NCBI RefSeq assembly: GCF_003664255.1
Contig: NZ_RCCV01000001.1
Coordinates: 558,001 to 622,000, forward strand
Origin: Micromonospora sp. M71_S20
Lineage (GTDB): Bacteria > Actinomycetota > Actinomycetes > Mycobacteriales > Micromonosporaceae
Length of the DNA: 64,000 nucleotides
Reading direction: 5' to 3'
Position 1 is the stretch's first letter. Every line of letters starts with the position of its first letter. The position numbers were made by a program, and so were the translations under genes. Shown here piece by piece: positions 56,000-64,000 of this stretch. Under the pieces are notes generated by a model. It saw only the letters and a program-made list of their open reading frames with translations. It made no database searches and had not been told where the DNA came from.

Positions 56000-58473
56000 T
56001 GCGGCCGATGCGGCTGGACATGGCGGGTTTCACCGTCTTCCGCGACGAGACCACGGTCGACTTCACCGACGCCGACTTCTTCGCGCTGGTGGGGCCGACC
56101 GGCTCCGGCAAGTCGACGGTGCTGGACGCCATCTGCTTCGCCCTCTACGGCACGGTGCCCCGCTGGGGTGGGGCCCGGGGCCTGTCCAACGCCCTGGCCC
56201 CGTCGGCCACCGAGGCGCGGGTCCGGCTGGTCTTCGAGTCCGCCGGTTCCCGCTACGTGGCGACCCGGGTGGTCCGCCGGGACGGCCGGGGCAACGTCAA
56301 GACGGCCAACGCCGGGTTGCAGCTGATGCCGGCCGGTTTCGACGTGACCAAGCTCGACACCGGGTTGAGCCCGGACGACCTCGGCGAGGCGGTGGCCGGC
56401 ACCCCCGCCGAGATGGAGCAGGCGGTGCTGGAGGCGGTCGGGCTGCCGTACGAGCAGTTCACCAGCTGCGTGGTGTTGCCGCAGGGGCAGTTCGCGGACT
56501 TCCTGCACGCCAAGCCGGCGACCCGGCAGCAGATCCTGGTCAACCTGCTCGGCCTCGGCGTCTACGAGGACGTGCAGAAGAAGGCGACCGCGCGGGCCGC
56601 GCAGGCCGAGGCGAAGCTGGAGGCGGTCGACCAGGCGCTCGCCGGGCTCACCGACGTCGACGACGCCGCGCTGGAGGCGGCGACCGGGCGGGTCGACCGG
56701 ATGCGGGAGCTGGCCGGGGCGGTGGCGAGCGCCGTACCGGAGCTGGAGGCGGCCCGGGCGACGGCGCGGGAGGCGGGCGCGGCCCTGGCGGCCCTCGACG
56801 CCGACCTGGCGGTGCTGGCCGCCGTGCGCGCGCCGGACGGGGTGGCGGAGGTGGCCCGGGCGGTCGCCTCGGCGCGGTCCGGCGCTGACGAGGCGGCGAC
56901 GGCGGTGTCGCTGGCCGAGGAGCGGGAGGAGAAGCTGCGCGGCGAGCTGGCCGCCGCCGGCGACGAGAGCGCGCTGCGGCTGCTGCTGCGGGCGTACACC
57001 GACCGGGAGAAGCTGGCCGGCGAGGCGGCGGCGGTGCGCGCGGCGGTGACCGGGGCGCAGGCCGAGCACGGCGCGGCGGTGGCGGCGCTGGCCGAGGCGC
57101 GGACGGCGGCCGAGAGGGCCGAGGCGGAGCTGGAGGCGGCCTTCCGCGCCCACGAGGAGGCGAAGGCGACCGACCAGGCGGTGGCGTTGCGCGCGCACCT
57201 GCGCGACGGGGCCACCTGCCCGGTCTGCGAGCAGACCGTCGCGGCGGTGCCGGCGGTGCCGGCCGATTCGGCGGTGGCCGCCGCGACGGCGGCGGGGCGG
57301 GCGGCGCGGGCCGCCAGCAAGGCCGCCCAGGCGGTGGTGCAGGAGCGCGACGGCGCGGCCCGGGAGCTGGAGCGGGTGCTGCTGCGCGCGCGGGCCCGGC
57401 AGGACCAGGTGCAGGCCCGCCTGGCCGAGCTGGACGACCAGTTGGCCGGGGCGGCCGAGCCGGCGGTGCTGCGCCGCGAGCTGGACGACCACGCGCGGCT
57501 GCGCCGGGCGCTGGAGGAGTCGGCGGCGGCGGTGCGGGCCGGCCGGGACGCCGCCCGGCGGGCCCGGGCGGCGGTGGACGCCGCCGAGGAGCGGCTGCGG
57601 GCGACCTGGCGGGCGTTCGACGCGGCCCGCGACGGGCTGGCCCGGTTCGGGCCGCCGTCGGCGGACCGGGAGGACCTGGGCGCCGCGTGGGCCGCCCTGA
57701 CCGGGTGGGCCGGCGAGGAGGCGGCGCGCCGCCGCGCGGAGCGGGCCGGGCGGGCCGCGGCGGTGACGCAGGCCGAGGCGGTGGCCGCCGGCGTCGGCGA
57801 GCGCATCGCGGGCGTCCTCGCCGCCGCCGGGCTGCCGCCCGCCGACGATCCGCTACGCGCCACCGACCGCGCCCTCGAGCGGGCCGAGGCCGACCTGCGC
57901 GAGCTGGAGCGGCGCCGGGAGCAGGCGGGTGGCCTGCGCGAGCAGCGGGCCGGCTACGAGCGCGAGGCGCAGGTGGCGCGGGCCCTCGCGGGGCACCTGC
58001 GGGCCAACAACTTCGAGCGGTGGCTGCTCGCCGAGGCGTTGGACCTGCTGGTCGACGGCGCCTCGGGCATCCTGCGGGAGCTCTCCGGCGGGCAGTACGA
58101 CCTGGTGCACGACAAGGGCGAGTTCTTCGTGGTCGACCACCACGACGCGGGGCTGCGCCGGGGCGTGCGCACACTCTCGGGCGGCGAGACGTTCCAGGCG
58201 TCGCTGGCGCTGGCGCTGGCGTTGTCGGAGCAGCTCGCCGGGATGTCCACGACGGCGGCGAGCCTGGAGTCGATCGTGCTGGACGAGGGCTTCGGCACGC
58301 TCGACGCGGCCACTCTCGACACGGTGGCCGCCACGCTAGAGAACCTGGCCGCCCGGGGCGACCGGATGGTGGGGGTGGTCACCCACGTGCCGGCCCTGGC
58401 CGAACGCATCCCGGTCCGCTTCGAGGTCAGCAAGGACGCCCGGTCGGCGCGCGTGGAACGGACCGGCCGGTGA
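55999..58473 (+). CDS. sbcC: exonuclease SbcC (Rad50 family, SMC-like ATPase)
   Basis: An 824-residue SMC-type ATPase. Walker A GPTGSGKSTVLDA lies near residue 32. Long Ala/Glu/Arg-rich coiled coils run about 190-400 and 430-650 around the zinc hook CPVC (Cys407, Cys410). The C-terminal head carries the signature TLSGGETFQASLALALALSE (about 726) and Walker B SIVLDEGFGTLD. It is shorter than E. coli SbcC (1048 residues), mostly in the coils. It is coupled to sbcD by TGATG. It opens and tethers ends for SbcD cleavage. Confidence 0.96.
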   Translation: MRPMRLDMAGFTVFRDETTVDFTDADFFALVGPTGSGKSTVLDAICFALYGTVPRWGGARGLSNALAPSATEARVRLVFESAGSRYVATRVVRRDGRGNVKTANAGLQLMPAGFDVTKLDTGLSPDDLGEAVAGTPAEMEQAVLEAVGLPYEQFTSCVVLPQGQFADFLHAKPATRQQILVNLLGLGVYEDVQKKATARAAQAEAKLEAVDQALAGLTDVDDAALEAATGRVDRMRELAGAVASAVPELEAARATAREAGAALAALDADLAVLAAVRAPDGVAEVARAVASARSGADEAATAVSLAEEREEKLRGELAAAGDESALRLLLRAYTDREKLAGEAAAVRAAVTGAQAEHGAAVAALAEARTAAERAEAELEAAFRAHEEAKATDQAVALRAHLRDGATCPVCEQTVAAVPAVPADSAVAAATAAGRAARAASKAAQAVVQERDGAARELERVLLRARARQDQVQARLAELDDQLAGAAEPAVLRRELDDHARLRRALEESAAAVRAGRDAARRARAAVDAAEERLRATWRAFDAARDGLARFGPPSADREDLGAAWAALTGWAGEEAARRRAERAGRAAAVTQAEAVAAGVGERIAGVLAAAGLPPADDPLRATDRALERAEADLRELERRREQAGGLREQRAGYEREAQVARALAGHLRANNFERWLLAEALDLLVDGASGILRELSGGQYDLVHDKGEFFVVDHHDAGLRRGVRTLSGGETFQASLALALALSEQLAGMSTTAASLESIVLDEGFGTLDAATLDTVAATLENLAARGDRMVGVVTHVPALAERIPVRFEVSKDARSARVERTGR

Positions 58474-58510
58474 GCGGGGCCCCGGCGTCCGCGACGGGAG
58501 GTCCGCTGCG

Positions 58511-59470
58511 GTGACCGATCCCCGGTTCTTCGTCGACGCGTGGGATCCGGCGTACGGCGCCTCGTTCGAGGCGTCCGGCGGCGGTCCCGCCGCGCCGAGC
58601 AGCGCCCAGGTCGACCCGGACGCCGAGCTGCCGGCGGTCGACTGGCGGGCGATCGGGCCGCGTCCCGGCGTACGGGCCCCCGACGTGGTGCTGCTCGTCG
58701 ACGGGGTGCGCCGGATCGACGCGAGTGTGTGGACGGCGGAGGAGGACGGGGCGTCCTTCCCCGGCCTGGCCGCGTCGTACGCCGCGGGGGTGGTCCGGTG
58801 CGACCTGGAGCGCGGCGCGGCGCAGCTGGCCGGCGCGCGGGTCGGTCGGGGGCTGTTCACCGCCAGTCCCTCCGCGGTGGACGTGGTGGCCGGCAGCGTC
58901 CGCTATCCGGTGCACCGGGTCAGCGGCACGGGCGAGCTGAACAAGCTCCCGGCCGCCGTGCAGGGGCCGCTGACCGCGCTCGAGGTGGAGGTCTCGGGGG
59001 CGGCCCGCACGGACGGCGACCTGCTGGTGGTCGACGGCCCGCTGCGCAACCGGCGGCAGCTGCCGCGCACGGTCGGCTACATCAAGACGCAGCACAGCCA
59101 GTACCTGGACGCCCGGCTGACCGCCGTGGTCACCGGACTGGCGGCCGGCGAGCGCTCCCCGGTGTTCAAGCTCGGCACGGCCTGGGGCGGCTGGTCGTGG
59201 TACCTGCGGCTGCCGGTGGCCCTCGGCGCGCCGTGGGCGGGCATCGTCCGGATGGAGTGCTCCGCCGAACTGAGCGTCGACGAGGCGGTGGGCCTGGCCG
59301 ACCTGTCGCTGGTCACGCTGCCCCGGTTCGCCTCCACCCCATACAAGGACCCGCGCGCGCCGCAGAACCTGATCCCGATCGCCGGCCTGGAGCGCCGGCT
59401 GCGGGCGCTGCTCGGCGACGCGCGGCTGCTGCACCGGGTGCTCACCGCCGCCGCCCGGGGCAGGCGCTGA
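58511..59470 (+). CDS. NurA-like nuclease-domain protein
   Basis: A 319-residue protein. LLVDGVRRID (Asp64) and LVVDGPLRNRR (Asp175), followed by TVGYIKTQHSQYL, match the spacing of the metal-binding Asp motifs and the G-x-x-K block of NurA, the 5'-3' nuclease partner of HerA. The first motif is DGV rather than the usual DGS. Position after herA-sbcD-sbcC supports the call. GTG 58511 has GGGAGG about 10 nt upstream. Its stop overlaps the ATG of the spermidine-synthase-like gene. Nuclease activity is inferred. Confidence 0.72.
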   Translation: MTDPRFFVDAWDPAYGASFEASGGGPAAPSSAQVDPDAELPAVDWRAIGPRPGVRAPDVVLLVDGVRRIDASVWTAEEDGASFPGLAASYAAGVVRCDLERGAAQLAGARVGRGLFTASPSAVDVVAGSVRYPVHRVSGTGELNKLPAAVQGPLTALEVEVSGAARTDGDLLVVDGPLRNRRQLPRTVGYIKTQHSQYLDARLTAVVTGLAAGERSPVFKLGTAWGGWSWYLRLPVALGAPWAGIVRMECSAELSVDEAVGLADLSLVTLPRFASTPYKDPRAPQNLIPIAGLERRLRALLGDARLLHRVLTAAARGRR

Positions 59471-60327
59471 TGGGCCGCAAGCGGGCGGCCGACACGGTGG
59501 CCGCGCGGGTGGACACCGGCCAGGCCGAGCTGGTGCCCGATCCGGACCGGCCGGGGTCGTGGACGCTGCTGCTGGACGGCGCCCCGCAGTCGCACGTGGA
59601 CCTGGCCGATCCCACGCACCTGGAGTTCGAGTACGTCCGGCGGCTCGCCGCCGCGATCGACCTGGTGGCGCCGGCCGGCGCGCCGCTGCGGGTGCTGCAC
59701 CTCGGCGGCGGCGCGCTGACCCTGCCCCGTTACGTGTCGGCCACCAGGCCCGGCTCCACCCAGCGCGTGGTCGAGGTGGACGGCGCGCTGGTGGAGCTGG
59801 TCCGGCAGGCCCTGCCGTGGCAGCCGGATCCCCGGCTCAAGGTGCGGGTGGCAGACGCCCGCGCGGTGCTCGCCGCCAGCCGCGACGCCAGCTACGACAT
59901 CGTGGTGGCCGACGTCTTCGCCGGCGCCCGCACCCCGGCCCACCTGACCTCGGCGGAGTACGCCGCCGAGGTGGCCCGGGTGCTGCGGCCCACCGGCTTC
60001 CACCTGGCGAACGTGGCCGACGGCCCGCCGCTGCGCCACGCCCGGGGGCAGGTCGCCACGGTCCGGTCGGTGCTGCCCCGGGCCTGCCTGGTCGGCGACG
60101 CGGCGGTGCTGCGCGGGCGTCGGTACGGCAACCTGGTGCTGGTGGCCGGCCGGGTCGAGCCGCCGGTGCCGGAGCTGACCCGGCGCGCCGCCGGGGACTG
60201 GTTCCCGGGCCGGGTGCTGGCCGGCGAGGAACTCGACCGCTTCGCGAGCGGGGCACCGGTCGTCCGCGACGCCGACGCCACCGACTCGACCCCGCCGCCG
60301 CCCGGGATCTTCTCCGTGCGCCGTTGA
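59470..60327 (+). CDS. spermidine synthase-like methyltransferase-fold protein
   Basis: A 285-residue protein of the fused spermidine-synthase-like family. VLHLGGGALTLPRYV (near 77) is the SAM or dcSAM-binding loop, VVEVDGALVELVRQ the acidic loop and IVVADVFAGARTPAHLTS the active-site region. Such proteins often lack true aminopropyltransferase residues and may be methyltransferases. The TGATG overlap with the NurA-like gene places it in the DNA-repair operon, an unexplained association. The protein ends PPPPGIFSVRR. Confidence 0.85.
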   Translation: MGRKRAADTVAARVDTGQAELVPDPDRPGSWTLLLDGAPQSHVDLADPTHLEFEYVRRLAAAIDLVAPAGAPLRVLHLGGGALTLPRYVSATRPGSTQRVVEVDGALVELVRQALPWQPDPRLKVRVADARAVLAASRDASYDIVVADVFAGARTPAHLTSAEYAAEVARVLRPTGFHLANVADGPPLRHARGQVATVRSVLPRACLVGDAAVLRGRRYGNLVLVAGRVEPPVPELTRRAAGDWFPGRVLAGEELDRFASGAPVVRDADATDSTPPPPGIFSVRR

Positions 60328-60634
60328 GCGGAGTCTCCTGCGCGCCTCGTTGAGCGCGGTGTCCGCGCCGGCCACCGGTGCGGCGGGTGCGGAAGCGGAT
60401 TCTTTTCCGCGCGCCGTTGATCCGTTCGTCCGGGCGCTGCGTACCAACGGGCGGCCGTGCCCGTGGGAGGCGGCCGATGTCATCGGACACCCGGAGGTCT
60501 GCATGCACGCGGTGGCGGCCGGTTGGCACGGCGACAGGGCGCGACCGGACTGGATGTCCGCGCGGTCCCAGTCCCGGCCGGGCGCGGCGGCACGCGGGGT
60601 CGACGCCCGCCAGGCGCCTCGCCAGAATGGGCCG
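60328..60634. other. control region of the ECF sigma gene
   Basis: No credible gene. CAGAAT at 60623-60628 lies 6 nt before the sigma-factor GTG and is the likely leaderless -10. I see no clear ECF-type -35 for autoregulation. Confidence 0.5.
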
Positions 60635-61198
60635 GTGACGCCGAAATCCGCTCCGGGGCGCCACCAGGCGGCACCGTCCACCGAGGCGGGTCACTCGGAT
60701 CGGCTGATCCGGCTGCTCTACGCCGAGCACGCCGGGCCGCTGCTGGCGTTCGTCATGCGGCTCACCGGCGGCGACCGGCAGCGGGCGGAGGACATCGTCC
60801 AGGAGACGCTGCTGCGGGCGTGGCGCAACGCGCACCGGCTGGGCGTGCAGGGGCAGGGCTCGCTGCGGCCGTGGCTGGTCACGGTGGCCCGGCGGATCGC
60901 CATCGACGAGCACCGCAGCGAGCAGGCCCGGCCGGCCGAGACGTACGACCGGGACCTGACCGCGTTCGCCGAGGCGGACAGCACCGACCGGGTGCTGCGC
61001 ACGATGACGGTGGCGGACGCGCTGCGTACGCTGAGCCAGTCGCACCGGGAGATCCTGGTGGCCACGTACTTCCGGGGTCGGACGGTGCCGGAGGCGGCCG
61101 AGGAGCTGGGCCTCCCGCTCGGCACCGCCAAGTCGCGGGTCTACTACGCGCTGCGCGCGCTGCGCACGGCTCTGCAGGAACGGGGGGTGACGGAATGA
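60635..61198 (+). CDS. ECF-family RNA polymerase sigma factor
   Basis: A 187-residue extracytoplasmic-function sigma factor. Region 2 is at about 30-95 (YAEHAGPLLAFVMRLTGG, AEDIVQETLLRAWRNAHRL), and region 4 at about 125-180 (LSQSHREILVATYFRGRTVP, LGTAKSRVYYALRALR). The LPLGTAKSRVYYAL helix resembles SigL/SigK-type ECFs with zinc-binding anti-sigma partners. The start GTG 60635 fits the leaderless -10. The stop overlaps the anti-sigma ATG (ATGA). Confidence 0.94.
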   Translation: MTPKSAPGRHQAAPSTEAGHSDRLIRLLYAEHAGPLLAFVMRLTGGDRQRAEDIVQETLLRAWRNAHRLGVQGQGSLRPWLVTVARRIAIDEHRSEQARPAETYDRDLTAFAEADSTDRVLRTMTVADALRTLSQSHREILVATYFRGRTVPEAAEELGLPLGTAKSRVYYALRALRTALQERGVTE

Positions 61199-61974
61199 GC
61201 CGGGCGGACCACTTGGACGTCGCGGCGTACGCGCTCGGCGTGCTGGACGAGCGCGACACGGAACGGTTCGAGGAGCACCTCGCCACCTGCTGGGCGTGCG
61301 CCGCCGAGCTGGAGACGATGGTGCCGGTCGTGGGCCTGCTCTCCGACATCGACGGCGAGACGATGGCCGCGCTGGAGCAGACCCGTACCGACCCGGCCCT
61401 GCTGGACCGGACGCTGGTCGCGGTCCGCGCCCACCGGCGGCGCAACCGGTTCCGGCAGCTGCTCGCCACGGCGGCGGCGGTGCTGGTCCTCGGTGGCGCG
61501 ACCGGGCTCGGCTTCGCCAGCATCGCCGGCGAGAGCGCCCCCGAGGTGGTGGCCGAGCCGACCGCCACCGTGCCGGTCGCCCCGCCGACGGCCAGCCGTT
61601 CCAGCGATCCGAACGACCCGGACATCGGCGGGACGCTGCCGGAGGGCGACCCGGTCAATGTCGTCGACGCGACCACCGGCGTCGAGGCGACCTTCTTCGT
61701 CGTGTCGAAGGACTTCGGCACGGGCGTGGACTTCATCCTCGCCAAGCTGCCCGGGCCCCGGACGTGCCGGCTCGTCGTGGTGCGGAAGAACAACAGCACC
61801 GAGGTGATCTCCACGTGGTCGGTGCCCGGCACCGGGTACGGCACCAACGCGCGCCCCGACAAGCTGAGCCTGTCGGCCTCGACGTCGACGCGACTCGATG
61901 ACATCAAGCAGTTCCAGGTGCAGTCGGTGGACGCCGGCGGGGTGGCGAGCCCGCTGGTCACGGTGCAGATGTAG
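61195..61974 (+). CDS. membrane anti-sigma factor, zinc-finger (ZAS) type
   Basis: A 259-residue protein with an N-terminal zinc-binding anti-sigma domain (about 1-60, FEEHLATCWACAAELE giving H-x3-C-x2-C). One membrane segment follows (LLATAAAVLVLGGATGLGFA, about 83-105), then an extracellular domain ending VTVQM. It holds the sigma factor inactive at the membrane until an outside signal is sensed. It is coupled to the sigma gene by a 4-nt overlap and followed by a terminator. Confidence 0.92.
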   Translation: MSRADHLDVAAYALGVLDERDTERFEEHLATCWACAAELETMVPVVGLLSDIDGETMAALEQTRTDPALLDRTLVAVRAHRRRNRFRQLLATAAAVLVLGGATGLGFASIAGESAPEVVAEPTATVPVAPPTASRSSDPNDPDIGGTLPEGDPVNVVDATTGVEATFFVVSKDFGTGVDFILAKLPGPRTCRLVVVRKNNSTEVISTWSVPGTGYGTNARPDKLSLSASTSTRLDDIKQFQVQSVDAGGVASPLVTVQM

Positions 61975-61984
61975 CACCCGCCAC

Positions 61985-62024
61985 GGGATCGGCGCCGGCC
62001 AGCACGACGACCGGTGCCGATCCC
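61985..62024 (+). terminator. 14-bp stem terminator of the sigma/anti-sigma operon
   Basis: GGGATCGGCGCCGG (61985-61998) pairs with 62011-62024 (one G-U pair) across a 12-nt loop, 10 nt past the stop. A second, shorter inverted repeat CGTTTCCG/CGGAAACG (62031-62038 with 62069-62076) follows and may belong to the lipoprotein promoter. Confidence 0.75.
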
Positions 62025-62191
62025 GCGTGCCGTTTCCGGAATCGTATCGGCGCAATTGTGTCTCGTCGCGGAAACGGATTCCGGGACCGTTCGGTTCAAC
62101 GGTTTTCCGTGACATCGACCACGATTACGAATTCAACCTTGACAACGTCCCCTCCGTATCAACCGGTGAACGCCATAAACGAGGAGGGCAC

Positions 62192-62821
62192 GTGGCACAG
62201 ATGAAGCGAACCGTCATCGTCGCGAGCGCGATGGTCGCGTTGACGGCCTGCGCTCCCGCGGGTTACGAGGGGGCGAACCCGGGCGCGGCCGAGCCGGTCG
62301 CCGTGACCGCCGCCGAGTCCACCGCGGCGCCTGAGCCGGAGGTCTCGCCGTCCCCGGCCACGCCGCCCGCCGACGCGGACCTGACCGAGGAGCTGAACGG
62401 CCGGAAGGTCGCCCGGATGGGCAGCGTGGTCACCGACCAGGACGGGTGGATCCTCTACCGCTTCGACAAGGACACCAACGACCCGCCCTCGTCGAACTGC
62501 GTCGACAAGTGCGCCCAGGTGTGGCCCCCGGCGCTGACCGACGGCAACCCGGAGCTCAACGGCGTCTCCGACGACAAGGTCGGCACCGTCACCCGCCAGG
62601 ACGGCAGCCGGCAGATCACCCTCGACGGCTGGCCGCTCTACCGCTACGTCGGGGACAAGAAGCCCGGCCAGTGGAAGGGCCAGGGCGTCGGGGGCACCTG
62701 GTTCGTGGTGGCCCCGGACGGCAGGAAGAACCTCAGCTGCCTGCCGACGGGCACCCCGAAGCCGGTCGCCCCGCCGTCCGACGAGAAGGCCGGGCAGGGC
62801 GACCCGAACTACTCGTACTGA
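62192..62821 (+). CDS. secreted lipoprotein with Yx(F/W/Y)xxD motifs (COG4315-like)
   Basis: A 209-residue lipoprotein. The signal peptide KRTVIVASAMVALTAC ends at the lipobox Cys, followed by a Pro/Glu/Ala spacer. Two copies of the COG4315 motif follow: ILYRFDKDTNDPPSSNCVDK and PLYRYVGDKKPGQWKGQG, with a C-x3-C pair in NCVDKCAQVWPP. The function of the family is unknown. GTG 62192 has GAGGAGGG 4 nt upstream; the ATG at 62201 is the alternative. It lies after the sigma/anti-sigma operon but is set off by a terminator, so co-regulation is possible but not shown. Confidence 0.88.
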   Translation: MAQMKRTVIVASAMVALTACAPAGYEGANPGAAEPVAVTAAESTAAPEPEVSPSPATPPADADLTEELNGRKVARMGSVVTDQDGWILYRFDKDTNDPPSSNCVDKCAQVWPPALTDGNPELNGVSDDKVGTVTRQDGSRQITLDGWPLYRYVGDKKPGQWKGQGVGGTWFVVAPDGRKNLSCLPTGTPKPVAPPSDEKAGQGDPNYSY

Positions 62822-62841
62822 CCCACGGGACCCGGTGGCCG

Positions 62842-62892
62842 GTCGTGGCCGGGGAGGGCGCGGCCGGTCCCCGCCCCGTGACCGGCCACGAC
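62842..62892 (+). terminator. possible terminator after the lipoprotein gene
   Basis: GTCGTGGCCGG (62842-62852) pairs with CCGGCCACGAC (62882-62892) across a 29-nt GC-rich loop, 21 nt past the stop. The region is full of CCGGCC repeats, so other foldings are possible. Confidence 0.4.
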
Positions 62893-62989
62893 GCCGGACC
62901 GGCCATGACATCGGACCGGCACCACCGCCGGACCGGCCGCGCCCGGCGGTGTCGCCGGTCACGGGGCGGGGACGTGACAGCATGTGCGG

Positions 62990-63910
62990 GTGACCGGGAC
63001 CGAACCCACCGCGCGTCGGGAGCTGCGCCCGCCCGCCGGGTACCGGTTGGCCGCGTCGGTCCGGGCGTTGACCTTCAGCCCGTACGACCCCTGCGCGCGC
63101 GTCGCGGCCGGCACCTTCTGGTGGGCCGCCCGCACCCCGGACGGTCCGGCCACCCTCGCCCTGCGGCCGGCCGGCGGCGCCCTGCTCGCCGAGGGCTACG
63201 GTCCCGGGGCCGACCGGGTGGTCGAGTCGGCGGACGCGGTCGCCGGGCTCCGGGACGACGTGGGCGGGTTCGCGGCGCTCGCCGCCGCCCACCCCGTGGT
63301 GGCGCGGCTCGCGGCCCAGCACCGGGGGCTGCGCATGCCGGCCACCGGGCAGGTCTTCCCCCGGCTGCTGCGGGCGGTCTTCGAGCAGAAGGTGACCGGC
63401 AAGGAGGCGTACCGGGCGTACGCGGCGACGGTGCGGCACTTCGCCGAGGCGGCGCCCGGACCGATGCAGCCGCTGCTGCTGCCGCCGGACCCGGCGGCGG
63501 TGGCCGCCACCCCGTACTGGGTGTTCCACCCGTTCGGGGTGGAGCAGCGCCGGGCCGAGACGCTGCGCCGCGCGGCGGCCGTCGCCGACCGGTTGGAGCG
63601 CTGCGCGGACTCCGCCGAGGCCACCCGCCGGCTGACCGCCGTCGCCGGTATCGGCCCGTGGACCGCCGCCGAGGTGGTGCGCGTCGCGTACGGGGACCCG
63701 GACGCGGTCAGCGTCGGCGACTTCCACGTGCCGAACACGGTGGCCTGGGCCCTGGCGGGCGAGCCGCGCGGCGACGACGCCCGGATGCTGGCCCTGCTGG
63801 AGCCGTTCCGGGGGCACCGGGGGCGGGTCTGCGTGCTGCTGGCGGCCGGTGGCGTGCAGGCGCCGAAGTACGGCCCGCGGATGCCGATCCGCTCCTTCGC
63901 CCGGTTCTGA
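62990..63910 (+). CDS. AlkA-type DNA glycosylase (3-methyladenine glycosylase II family)
   Basis: A 306-residue HhH-GPD glycosylase. Residues about 20-110 form the N-terminal AlkA-like domain, and LLRAVFEQKVTGKEAYRAY starts the helical core. The hairpin LTAVAGIGPWTAAEVVRVA and catalytic Asp244 in VGDFHVPN follow. It removes alkylated bases from DNA. The start is the GTG at 62990: CAGCAT ends 6 nt upstream, consistent with a leaderless start; a GTG at 62984 adds two residues. The remaining 90 nt to the window end show no gene. Confidence 0.88.
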   Translation: MTGTEPTARRELRPPAGYRLAASVRALTFSPYDPCARVAAGTFWWAARTPDGPATLALRPAGGALLAEGYGPGADRVVESADAVAGLRDDVGGFAALAAAHPVVARLAAQHRGLRMPATGQVFPRLLRAVFEQKVTGKEAYRAYAATVRHFAEAAPGPMQPLLLPPDPAAVAATPYWVFHPFGVEQRRAETLRRAAAVADRLERCADSAEATRRLTAVAGIGPWTAAEVVRVAYGDPDAVSVGDFHVPNTVAWALAGEPRGDDARMLALLEPFRGHRGRVCVLLAAGGVQAPKYGPRMPIRSFARF

Positions 63911-64000
63911 CCGGGTCCTGCCGACCGCCGGGCTTCGCGCCGGGGTACGACGCGGTGCCGGCCGGGCATGCGGGTCGTCGTGGCGGGCTGCGACGACGGG

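Noticed and set aside
62138..62165. TTGACA before the lipoprotein gene as a complete promoter
   Set aside because: No acceptable -10 hexamer lies at 16-18 nt spacing; the nearest TA-rich hexamer is too close.

Overview
This is a very GC-rich stretch of actinobacterial chromosome. GTG starts are common, many starts look leaderless, and the gene set (DevR/DevS, Acg nitroreductases, a CebR-controlled cellobiose operon, BsaP) together with dispersed hairpin repeats fits a Micromonosporaceae genome, probably Micromonospora. That assignment is by gene content and style only. About 54 protein-coding genes, 5 tRNAs and one probable pseudogene can be supported. No rRNA, CRISPR array, prophage or secondary-metabolite core enzyme is visible.

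Layout. 1-831: gene-free, with two tandem hairpins, one dispersed hairpin and 18-nt tandem repeats. 832-10079: a DosR/DevR-type dormancy island (two universal stress proteins, a phosphoketolase, two Acg nitroreductases, a GAF sensor kinase and its response regulator). 10117-16700: epimerase, a lower-GC patch with a RibD-like reductase and a decayed serine-recombinase remnant beside a tRNA array, a PucR-type regulator with internal repeats, a second tRNA array and a TetR regulator. 16918-25033: DinB-like protein, orphan AlkB hydroxylase, secreted M36 protease, methyltransferase and P450. 25227-29400: an ABC exporter convergent with a two-component system, both preceded by the same 14-nt motif.

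29455-33345: biotin locus, bioF-bioD on the minus strand and bioB-bsaP-GNAT on the plus strand. 33380-34975: divergent DUF488 and nuclease-like genes. 35066-51126: cellulose and cellobiose use. A secreted GH9 cellulase and the cebEFG-bglC operon with cebR carry CebR-type operators, so they read as one regulon: the cellulase releases cello-oligosaccharides, CebEFG imports them, BglC hydrolyses them and CebR represses. Between them lie an aldehyde dehydrogenase homologue, a VOC protein, two ACT-domain proteins and a phosphotransferase/acyl-CoA dehydrogenase pair resembling 4-hydroxyacid catabolism.

51500-63910: a pRiA4b ORF-3-like gene; a tiny Cys-rich ORF coupled to a RibD-like reductase; a HerA-SbcD-SbcC-NurA-like DNA-end-processing operon ending in a spermidine-synthase-like gene; an ECF sigma/anti-sigma pair; a secreted lipoprotein; and an AlkA-type glycosylase. 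The HerA/NurA/SbcCD cluster, which mirrors the archaeal Mre11-Rad50-HerA-NurA set, is the most interesting system in the window.
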